From the NCBI GenBank assembly GCA_002067975.1, contig MVRS01000250.1, forward strand, positions 1 to 49,647: a DNA stretch of 49,647 nt. Reading direction: 5' to 3'. Made by a program: the position numbers and the translations under genes. The notes beneath the pieces are model-generated. The model saw only the letters and a program-made list of their open reading frames with translations, searched no databases and had not been told where the DNA came from. This document shows positions 31,961 to 38,838 of the stretch, one piece after another; positions within the stretch are counted from its first letter, which is position 1; every line of letters starts with the position of its first letter. This DNA is from Syntrophorhabdus sp. PtaU1.Bin058 (GTDB lineage Bacteria > Desulfobacterota > Syntrophorhabdia > Syntrophorhabdales > Syntrophorhabdaceae).

Positions 31961-33958
31961 ATGACGGATATCGGGAGAGAGATATTCTGGAACGTCAAAG
32001 ATACCGGCGCGCAGTGGATCAGCTACGCGTTTATGATCATTACGTTCATCATCTTAATCGTTGGATTAAAAAAGCGTTATGCCATGTGGAAGATAGGAAA
32101 ACCGGCCCCAATCCACTTTACAAAAAGGCTTGGTGAGCGGATAGGGTATTTCATCGCCAACGGCATATTCCACAAGTCCATACTCCGGGAAGCCTTTCCC
32201 GGCTGGATGCATTTCCTCATCTTCTGGGGATTCCTTATTCTCTCTATCGGAACAGGCTTGGTCGCGTTCCAGGCCGACTTCACGGATCTTCTGTTCAAGG
32301 TGAAGTTTTTAAAAGGCGGTTTCTACCTGATCTTCTCATTCTTGCTGGACCTCGCCGGTCTCATGGCAATTGTCGGTATCCTCATGGCCATGTGGAGAAG
32401 GTACATCACAAAGCCCCCGCGCCTTGACAACAAGCCGGATGACGGCATAGTCCTTGTCTGGATACTTGTAGTCCTCGTGACGGGTTTCCTGGCTGAAGGC
32501 TTACGCATTGCCCATTCAATGCCCGATTATGAGCGCTGGAGCTTTGTCGGTTGGTTCACTGCCGCGATCTTCTCGGGTATGTCAAAGGAATCCATAGCGG
32601 TTACGCACAAGGTCTTCTGGTATTTCCATATGGTGATCTCCTTCGGTCTCATTGCCTATATCGTGTATTCGAGGCTGCTCCACATCATCACCTCCTCGCT
32701 GAACATGATGTTCAGGGGTGTTGAAGACAACCCGAGGGGCGCCATAGAGCCCATCGCTGATTTTGAGAACGCAGAGGAGTTCGGCATAAACAACATAGAG
32801 AACTTTACATGGAGACAGATCTTCGATCTTGATGCCTGTACGCGGTGCGGCAGGTGTCAGGACCTCTGTCCCGCCTATGCAAGCGAAAAGCCTCTTTCGC
32901 CCAAGCAGTTCATCCAGGACCTGAAAGGCGAGTGGGAAAAGGCGGCAAAAGGCATCAAGAACGAGGAAGGCATCATCGATACCGTCATCCAGGAAGAGAC
33001 GCTGTGGTCATGCACGGCCTGTCTTGCCTGCCAGGTGAACTGCCCTGTATCGATCCCGACCTTCGACAAGAATATTGAGATGAGACGCTACCTTACCCTG
33101 ACCCTCAGCAAGACGACCTCTGAGACGAGACTCCTCTTCAAGAACCTGCAGCAGAAGACCGATCCTTACGGAATGGGCAAGAGACAGAGAACAGAGTGGA
33201 CGGAAGGTCTCGATGTGAAGAACGTTGCCGAGCATGAGGTGGAATACCTCTACTGGGTGGGATGCGTTGCCTCCCTCGATGACCGGAACAGGAAGGTAGC
33301 AAAGGCATTTGCTACGATACTCAACAAGGCCGGTGTCTCTTTCGGCATCCTCGGCCAGGAAGAGGCCTGCTGCGGAGACCCTGCCCGCAGATGCGGCAAC
33401 GAAGACCTGTACCTCGGCATCGCCCAGGGTAACGTAGAACTCCTCAAGGAGATCGGCATAAAGAAGATCATTACAACCTGCCCGCACTGTTATCATACCC
33501 TCAAGAACGAATATCCGCAGGTAGGCGGGGATTTTGAGGTCTATCATCAGGGTGAATTTCTCTGGAAGCTGATGAACGAAGGGAAACTGGCGTTGAACCC
33601 TGCCCTTGAAGGTACCGTAACCTACCATGACCCCTGTTATCTCGGAAGGGTTAACGGTGTGTTCGACCAGCCGAGGGGTCTTCTCGGGAAGGTCGCAAAA
33701 GGCTCGCTGGTCGAGATGGGAAGGAACCATGACAGGAGTTTTTGCTGCGGCGGCGGCGGCGGCAGGATCTGGATGGAGGAACACCACAAGAGGATCAACC
33801 ACCTGAGGATCGATGAGGCCATAGCGATACCGGCAAGTACGGTAGTCACCGCTTGTCCGTACTGCCTTATCATGATGGAAGACGCCATCAAGGACAAGGA
33901 AAAGGTCGAGACGATGAAGGCGATGGACCTCTCCGAGATTCTTGTAAAGGGCTTATAA
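31961..33958 (+). CDS. Membrane-bound FeS oxidoreductase (cytochrome b/HdrD-like; EtfAB:quinone oxidoreductase type)
   Basis: 665 residues from the ATG at 31961, which follows CAGGAGG by eight bases. The N-terminal 250 residues form five or six membrane helices with conserved His, like NarI/HdrE-type cytochrome b. Two [4Fe-4S] motifs follow: CTRCGRCQDLCP (Cys293, 296, 299, 303) and CTACLACQVNCP (Cys351, 354, 357, 361). Then two CCG domains: CCGDPARRCG with CPHC, and CCGGGGGR with CPYC. This architecture is known in syntrophs and sulfate reducers as a DUF224-type protein that passes electrons from acyl-CoA dehydrogenase via EtfAB to menaquinone. No etfAB genes are in the window, so partner assignment is inferred from family. 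Confidence 0.92.
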   Translation: MTDIGREIFWNVKDTGAQWISYAFMIITFIILIVGLKKRYAMWKIGKPAPIHFTKRLGERIGYFIANGIFHKSILREAFPGWMHFLIFWGFLILSIGTGLVAFQADFTDLLFKVKFLKGGFYLIFSFLLDLAGLMAIVGILMAMWRRYITKPPRLDNKPDDGIVLVWILVVLVTGFLAEGLRIAHSMPDYERWSFVGWFTAAIFSGMSKESIAVTHKVFWYFHMVISFGLIAYIVYSRLLHIITSSLNMMFRGVEDNPRGAIEPIADFENAEEFGINNIENFTWRQIFDLDACTRCGRCQDLCPAYASEKPLSPKQFIQDLKGEWEKAAKGIKNEEGIIDTVIQEETLWSCTACLACQVNCPVSIPTFDKNIEMRRYLTLTLSKTTSETRLLFKNLQQKTDPYGMGKRQRTEWTEGLDVKNVAEHEVEYLYWVGCVASLDDRNRKVAKAFATILNKAGVSFGILGQEEACCGDPARRCGNEDLYLGIAQGNVELLKEIGIKKIITTCPHCYHTLKNEYPQVGGDFEVYHQGEFLWKLMNEGKLALNPALEGTVTYHDPCYLGRVNGVFDQPRGLLGKVAKGSLVEMGRNHDRSFCCGGGGGRIWMEEHHKRINHLRIDEAIAIPASTVVTACPYCLIMMEDAIKDKEKVETMKAMDLSEILVKGL

Positions 33959-33981
33959 ATTAAGACATTAAGAGGGATGGA

Positions 33982-34018
33982 ATATAAAAGGATGGGCGCT
34001 TGTCCCATCCTTTTATAT
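33982..34018. terminator. Bidirectional intrinsic terminator
   Basis: Perfect 15-bp stem ATATAAAAGGATGGG (33982-33996) and CCCATCCTTTTATAT (34004-34018) with loop CGCTTGT. U-rich on the 3' side in both directions, so it can end the FeS oxidoreductase transcript and that of the converging ferredoxin gene. Confidence 0.88.
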
Positions 34019-34032
34019 TTTCAGAATCGGGT

Positions 34033-34206
34033 TTACTCTTCCAGAGTTATTGCTTCCACCGGACATTCTTCCGTGCATGCACCACATTCAGTGCAGAGCT
34101 CAGGATCGACCTTTGCCGTATCATCAACAGTAATAGCATCGGCGGGACAAATCTCTGCGCACGCTCCACATCCTGTGCAGGCATCTTCGTCAACTTTTGC
34201 AGGCAT
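34033..34206 (-). CDS. 2[4Fe-4S] ferredoxin
   Basis: 57 residues, read on the reverse strand from an ATG at 34206 with a strong AGGAGGT ribosome site nine bases ahead. Two clusters are plain: CTGCGACAEICP (Cys10, 13, 16, 20) and CTECGACTEECP (Cys38, 41, 44, 48). It is the clostridial-type low-potential ferredoxin used as soluble electron carrier in anaerobes. It converges on the FeS oxidoreductase gene, sharing its terminator. The overlapping rightward frames are only shadows of this gene. Confidence 0.95.
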   Translation of the reverse strand: MPAKVDEDACTGCGACAEICPADAITVDDTAKVDPELCTECGACTEECPVEAITLEE

Positions 34207-34396
34207 GTCTTTACCTCCTTTCCTTTTTAGAAATTCCTAAACAAATCTCAAAAGAATGTCAACAAAAAAATAAATCGGTGACCGACAATCGGCAATCAAC
34301 CCTTAAAGACATATTTTTCCTAAAAGCATAAAACTAAACGTTAACAGGCTGATTTCCGTTGACATACCCGCCTACATTGACTAAGATTTTCCCAGT

Positions 34397-35089
34397 ATGG
34401 TTGAATTCTTAAGAGACCTCTTTTTAGACCTCTACGATAACTTTTACGAGGTCTTTCTCAACGTGATCGTCATGGTCATCGTCATGGTCGGCGGGCTGAT
34501 CATCAGCTGGTTGATTAAAAAGCTTTTGGGCCGGCTCTTAATCCTTTTCCGGTTCGATAAATGGGCACAAGACGTAGGTATTGCCAATTTTCTCCAAAAG
34601 GGCGGGATCAAGACACTGCCTTCCATTGTCCTCAGCAAGATCGTCTACTGGGTGTTCATCGTCCTCTTCCTGTCCTTCGGCCTTAATTTTATAGGCATTT
34701 CACAGTTTTCCGAATATGCCTCCAAGGTCTCCACCACATTGCCGTATATCGTCGTCTCCCTTGTCATTGTTATCATAGGGATCATTTTCAGCAATTTCAT
34801 AAGCAGGATCATCTTTATGACCTGTGAAAACGCGAACATAAAATACGGCGATCTCATCGCAAAAGGGGTGAGGATCTTCCTCATCATCATAACCTTCGGG
34901 ATAGTCTTCGAGTATATCGGCATAGGGAATATGATTATCACCATCAGTTTTCTTATAATCTTCGGGGGTATCATCATGACGCTCTCCCTTGCCCTTGGTA
35001 TCGGATTGAGCAATATCGTCGGCGACCTTATCCGGGAGCGGCTAAAGACGAGGGGAGAGAAGAAAAAAGAAGGGAACGAAGGCCCGTAG
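34397..35089 (+). CDS. Small MscS-like/conserved TM helix membrane protein
   Basis: 230 residues with about five hydrophobic helices: roughly 16-45, 72-100, 108-140, 155-178 and 180-212. The arrangement GLIISWLIKKLLGRLLILFRFDKWAQDVG, FLQKGGI and a later SFLIIFGGIIMTLSLALGIGLSNIVGDLI resembles the TM part of small mechanosensitive channel relatives, which often carry two copies of a conserved TM helix and lack the cytoplasmic MscS vestibule. Ends in a charged Lys/Glu tail. No clear ribosome site precedes the ATG. Isolated gene; an osmotic role is plausible but inferred. Confidence 0.7.
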   Translation: MVEFLRDLFLDLYDNFYEVFLNVIVMVIVMVGGLIISWLIKKLLGRLLILFRFDKWAQDVGIANFLQKGGIKTLPSIVLSKIVYWVFIVLFLSFGLNFIGISQFSEYASKVSTTLPYIVVSLVIVIIGIIFSNFISRIIFMTCENANIKYGDLIAKGVRIFLIIITFGIVFEYIGIGNMIITISFLIIFGGIIMTLSLALGIGLSNIVGDLIRERLKTRGEKKKEGNEGP

Positions 35090-35112
35090 CACATCCAGAA
35101 TCCGAATAAATT

Positions 35113-35173
35113 CCGTAAGGCGTCAGTCGTGAGGGGTTTAACCCCTTACGCCTGACGCCTTACGCTTCACGGG
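35113..35173. repeat. Inverted heptad-array pair, CGTAAGK family
   Basis: Left arm CCGTAAG, GCGTCAG, TCGTGAG; core GGGTTTAACCCC; right arm TTACGCC, TGACGCC, TTACGCT, TCACGGG. Preceded by GAATCCGAATAAATTCC as at the other complete copies. Sits between converging genes. Confidence 0.88.
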
Positions 35174-35181
35174 TGTTTACG

Positions 35182-35895
35182 TTATACGCTCGGCAGGTAT
35201 CTCCGGAACCAGTTCAGGGTGAGGTTGATTGCCTTCTCCCGGTGCGCCGGGTTTGAAAATATGTGGTCGGCCCCTTTTATGATCTCTATGCTCTTGGGCT
35301 TCCGAATGTTCCTGTATATCGCCTTTCCCTCCTGGCAGGGCACAACTTCATCTACTTCCCCATGAACCACAAGGGCAGAGGAGACCTTTTTTGCCTCTGA
35401 CAATATGTCATATCTTGTAAAGTCATCGTAAATATTTTCTTTAAAGGCGATCTCGGATATGCTGCCGTCACCTCGTTTTTCAAGGGTGTAGGGTGTGGCC
35501 CAGAAGGATACACACTGTATCCTCTTGTCCCGGGCTGCCTTGATCAGGGCCGTGGTCGCACCGAAACTGCTTCCCACAATGCCTATACTTTCCGGCTTGA
35601 CCTGCCCGTGCTTCAATACGTATTCGGCGACTTCGTTCAGATTTTCTATCCTGATCGAGAGGGTTGTATCTTCAATATTGCCCCCGCTTGCACCGCATCC
35701 ATGGTAATCGAACCGGCAGGTTGCGATACCGACGCCAGCAAACCTCTCCGATAACGCAACGTACTTGGAGCTCTCCTTGGAGCTTATCAGACCGTGAGAG
35801 AGGATAACGCAGGGATATCTCCCGGGACCGTTGGGAATGGTCATAAGGCCGGCTATCGTGTTAAACTCCGAGTTGATCCGGAAATCCTGAATCAT
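35182..35895 (-). CDS. Alpha/beta hydrolase
   Basis: 237 residues of the alpha/beta-hydrolase fold. The oxyanion-hole segment is ILSHGLISSKE (about 31-41), the nucleophile elbow GSSFG places Ser110 as nucleophile (108-112), acid Asp182 is in HGEVDEVVP and the catalytic His211 in GADHIF. Such proteins are usually acylpeptidase/esterase-like with small substrates, and an S9-like or dienelactone hydrolase relative is possible. No signal peptide, so cytoplasmic. It overlaps the exonuclease gene by ATGA, meaning the two are made together, though no functional link is evident. Confidence 0.85.
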   Translation of the reverse strand: MIQDFRINSEFNTIAGLMTIPNGPGRYPCVILSHGLISSKESSKYVALSERFAGVGIATCRFDYHGCGASGGNIEDTTLSIRIENLNEVAEYVLKHGQVKPESIGIVGSSFGATTALIKAARDKRIQCVSFWATPYTLEKRGDGSISEIAFKENIYDDFTRYDILSEAKKVSSALVVHGEVDEVVPCQEGKAIYRNIRKPKSIEIIKGADHIFSNPAHREKAINLTLNWFRRYLPSV

Positions 35896-36371
35896 ACTGT
35901 TTCCCTCCTCAATCCATCAAGTATCTTCTCAAGCGTTATGAGGTTTAACACGTCCTCTTTGTTGTATTCAAGGAGGAGGTTGAGGGCATCGATGTTGCCC
36001 CTGTTCTTGTACCGTTCCCAGAGCCAGACTGCCTTGTACCCGTTTATGCCCTCGGTTCTTCTCGTTATACCGAACATCTTTTCAAGGTCTTTCAGTCCCC
36101 CCTTGATGCCGAGCTTCTTTTTTTCTTTGAAAAGATCCCGTGAAATACGGTTTTCCTTGAGGTCGACATAGAGATGTTTTTTGATCTGCGGGAGGTCAAA
36201 ACAGTCTCCGTTGAACGTTACGATTGTTTTTACATGGGCAAGCTCCTGTTCGACACTGTAGATATCAATGTTTTTTCCATACCACTGCATAAAGCCGTTG
36301 TTTTCGATGGAGAGCCCGATCACACATATGTTGCCTGTCCTGTCTGTTTCTATATCAAGGTATGCTTTCAA
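35892..36371 (-). CDS. RNase H-like DEDDy 3'-5' exonuclease family protein
   Basis: 159 residues. Exo I motif is LDIET (Asp6, Glu8), Exo II FNGDCFDLP (near 53-61) and Exo III YNKED with Tyr136 and Asp140, the DEDDy pattern of the YprB/RNase_H_2 group. Proteins of this size often stand alone and act on nucleic acid with unknown biological role. Start ATG at 36371 gives MKAYLDIET, matching the family N terminus. It overlaps the hydrolase gene by four bases and is separated from lptG by a heptad-repeat hairpin. Confidence 0.8.
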   Translation of the reverse strand: MKAYLDIETDRTGNICVIGLSIENNGFMQWYGKNIDIYSVEQELAHVKTIVTFNGDCFDLPQIKKHLYVDLKENRISRDLFKEKKKLGIKGGLKDLEKMFGITRRTEGINGYKAVWLWERYKNRGNIDALNLLLEYNKEDVLNLITLEKILDGLRRETV

Positions 36372-36400
36372 TGAAACTCCTTTCTACACATGCGATGAAC

Positions 36401-36468
36401 CCGTAAGTCGTAAGGGGTAAGTCGTAAGGGGTTAAACCCCTGACGCCTGACGTTTTACGCCTGACGGA
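36401..36468. repeat. Inverted heptad-array pair, CGTAAGK family, extended
   Basis: Left arm CCGTAAG, TCGTAAG, GGGTAAG, TCGTAAG; core GGGGTTAAACCCC; right arm TGACGCC, TGACGTT, TTACGCC, TGACGG. The left arm contains one extra unit relative to other copies, showing unit-number variation. Lies between lptG and the exonuclease gene, both leftward. Confidence 0.88.
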
Positions 36469-36479
36469 ATTTACTGCCC

Positions 36480-37559
36480 TTAAGTCCTCAACGTTACAAT
36501 ACCTATAACACCTGCAGCGGTAAATAACAAATTTGTGAACCAGGCGGCGAAAAGCGGAGGAAAGATCTCAGAGTATCCCAGAGAGAGCGATATGGTATGG
36601 AAAAACCAATAAAGTATGCCGAGTGAGATGCCGGAAAAGATACCCTTCGAGATATGTTTTGTCTTTACATACCGCAGTCCGACGGAAAAGGCGGCAAAGA
36701 CCATGATGAAATTGATAAAAGGGAATGCCACCTTGTTATAAAGGTCAACAAGATATCGCCGGACGTCATGGCCGCCCCGTTTCAGCCTGTTGATGTATCG
36801 TGAAAGTTCCCCGTAACCCATCTCCTCGGGATTTTTATCAACGACCTTAAAGACCGACGGAGGTTCTTTGATGATATCCTTCAGTTTGGCATAGGTCTTT
36901 TTGGAGACCGTACCTTTGGCATCAAAGGTTCTTTCGACAACATTGGAAAAATACCATGAGCCGTCTTTCCAGACCCCCTCCTTCGCATCGTATCGTTTTT
37001 GTATGGAGTAATCCTTCGTAAGCTCAAGAACGGTGAGACCCTTGATAATATCCTTCTTCGTATCGAAGAAATCGATGTTGCTGATGATGTTGTCGCGCTT
37101 GAACCATATCCTGTCGTTCTTGAAAAAGACGTTGGATTCCTCCTCTTTGATCTTTACCCTGTATATGTAATCAGCGGCGTTGGACGTAAAAGGGATAACG
37201 ATCTCCGAGAGGCCGAATGAGAGCACGATAAGAACAAAGGAGAACGAAAAGAGTGGTTTCATCAAAGACAGGGTGCTGATACCGGAAGTCCTGACAATGA
37301 TGATCTCGTTGCCTCTGATCATCAGGATGAGCAGGGTAAGCATGGAGATAAGGAACGCAAGGGGGAGTATCAGATTCAGATACAGGGGCGCCCGGAGGAG
37401 AAGATAGAGAACGCCTAAAAAGAAATTGCCGAAGGAGGAGGTAAAGACATCCATGCGCTCAAAAAATTCAATGGTAATGAATATCACCAGCCCGGCCAAT
37501 TCGGTGACCGACAGGAATTTGATAACGTTCGTAATGAGATATCTATTTAGTCTTTTCAA
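36480..37559 (-). CDS. lptG: LPS export ABC permease LptG (YjgP/YjgQ family)
   Basis: 359 residues with three N-terminal membrane helices (about 12-32, 55-80, 95-120), a periplasmic beta-jellyroll domain (about 130-265) and three C-terminal helices (about 270-355). The start RLNRYLITNVIKFL resembles the usual DRY-type start of this family. With LptF it forms the LptB2FG inner-membrane complex that extracts lipopolysaccharide and passes it to LptC. Assigned LptG because it is second in the pair; family members are alike, so F/G naming is provisional. Its start overlaps the lptF end by 17 bp. LptB, C and A genes are not in the window. Confidence 0.9.
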   Translation of the reverse strand: MKRLNRYLITNVIKFLSVTELAGLVIFITIEFFERMDVFTSSFGNFFLGVLYLLLRAPLYLNLILPLAFLISMLTLLILMIRGNEIIIVRTSGISTLSLMKPLFSFSFVLIVLSFGLSEIVIPFTSNAADYIYRVKIKEEESNVFFKNDRIWFKRDNIISNIDFFDTKKDIIKGLTVLELTKDYSIQKRYDAKEGVWKDGSWYFSNVVERTFDAKGTVSKKTYAKLKDIIKEPPSVFKVVDKNPEEMGYGELSRYINRLKRGGHDVRRYLVDLYNKVAFPFINFIMVFAAFSVGLRYVKTKHISKGIFSGISLGILYWFFHTISLSLGYSEIFPPLFAAWFTNLLFTAAGVIGIVTLRT

Positions 37560-38736
37560 GGCAATATACCAACATGCGTTTTAATGTTTGCGATACCGTT
37601 GAATGCTCCTCCTCGTTTAAGTGTCTCAGGAGATATAATCCCATTGCCGCGACGATAATGTTCGGTGTGAAGGAGGTAATAAACGGGGGCAGATTGATAA
37701 ATTTTCCGAAGTTGTCCGTCAGCGCTATGAGGACGTAGTAGAAGATGAAGAGCAGAAGGCTGTAAAGTATGCCGGAGAATCTTCCTTCCACCCTCCTTTT
37801 CACCCCCAGGGGTATTGTCAGAAAGATAAACGCCAGGGACGAGAAGGGGATCGATATCTTTTTATAGATGTCCAGCAAGATATCGTACCTCTCACTTTCC
37901 TTGGCGGTAAGCAGGGATTTCCGCAGTTCATCACGGTCCATTTCGTAGGACCGCTTCCGCAGTTCCGTACTGTGGGGGAGCATTGTGGAGAGGTTCATCG
38001 AAAATGTGTAGTTTTGGAAGGTTACACTTCTATAAACGTCCTTCGTCTTTTCCCATCGATGCAGATTGCCGTCTTCCAGGACGAAGTGGAGGTCAAGGGT
38101 GACGGGATCGACATTGATATAACCCATGCTGGCCGAGATGGTCTGTTTTACATCCCTGTCCCGGTCGTCGGAGATCATGATCCCCGAGAGGACCTTGTTC
38201 TTGATATCTACCTTATCTACATAGATGACAACCCCGGGTATGGTGTCGTTGAATACGCCTTCCTTGTCCTCGATGGATATACCTTTTTTTATAATATTGA
38301 TGAGAGTATTCCTGAAAAGCTCGGTACTGCTCGGCAAAAGGACGTTTGAATTAAGCAGCCCGCAAAGGGTTATGATGACGGCAACTGCACTGATGGGGAT
38401 GAAAAGGCATTTCAGATTGATACCGCTGGCCTTCAGGACCAGGATCTCGTTTTCCGTTGAAAGCCTCCCGAGGACCACTATCACGGAGAGGAGAAAGGCC
38501 ATTGGCAGTGTAAAGGTAAGGTAAGCAGGGGAAGAGTAGATGATCAACAGGACGATGTCCATAACATCCACCCCTTTGTTGATAACGAGATCGGTCATCT
38601 TCCCGAGTCTGCTTAACACAAGGATGAAGGTGAGAATGCCCAGGGAAAGAAACAGTATGTAAGAGAGTTCCTTGAGGATATATATATAAAATTTCTTGTG
38701 TAATTTCGTTAATATGTGCACTGCGTAGTCTAACAT
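37543..38736 (-). CDS. lptF: LPS export ABC permease LptF (YjgP/YjgQ family)
   Basis: About 397 residues from the ATG at 38736, preferred over further upstream starts (38751, 38802) because it has a GGAG nine bases ahead and leaves a family-like N terminus (KFYIYILKELSYILFLSLGILTF). Three helices (about 15-125), a periplasmic beta domain (about 150-270) and three C-terminal helices follow, with conserved STENEILVLKASGI in the cytoplasmic loop near 92-105. Partner of LptG in LPS extraction from the inner membrane. It overlaps lptG by 17 bp. It starts about 100 bp after the end of the caspase gene on the same strand. Confidence 0.9.
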   Translation of the reverse strand: MLDYAVHILTKLHKKFYIYILKELSYILFLSLGILTFILVLSRLGKMTDLVINKGVDVMDIVLLIIYSSPAYLTFTLPMAFLLSVIVVLGRLSTENEILVLKASGINLKCLFIPISAVAVIITLCGLLNSNVLLPSSTELFRNTLINIIKKGISIEDKEGVFNDTIPGVVIYVDKVDIKNKVLSGIMISDDRDRDVKQTISASMGYINVDPVTLDLHFVLEDGNLHRWEKTKDVYRSVTFQNYTFSMNLSTMLPHSTELRKRSYEMDRDELRKSLLTAKESERYDILLDIYKKISIPFSSLAFIFLTIPLGVKRRVEGRFSGILYSLLLFIFYYVLIALTDNFGKFINLPPFITSFTPNIIVAAMGLYLLRHLNEEEHSTVSQTLKRMLVYCLEKTK

Positions 38737-38838
38737 CCAATGGCGCTCCATGTCAATGATAGCCCGATGGCGGGACCGGGAGAGGGGGGAGAAATCCCAC
38801 ATCTTCTTCTGTGGTTTTGCCGTTGAATGCTTCCCCGG

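Noticed and set aside
33008-33802. Long leftward open frame of about 264 codons inside the FeS oxidoreductase gene
   Set aside because: It is antisense to a gene with intact cluster and CCG motifs on the other strand and shows no domain; a GC-biased codon shadow.
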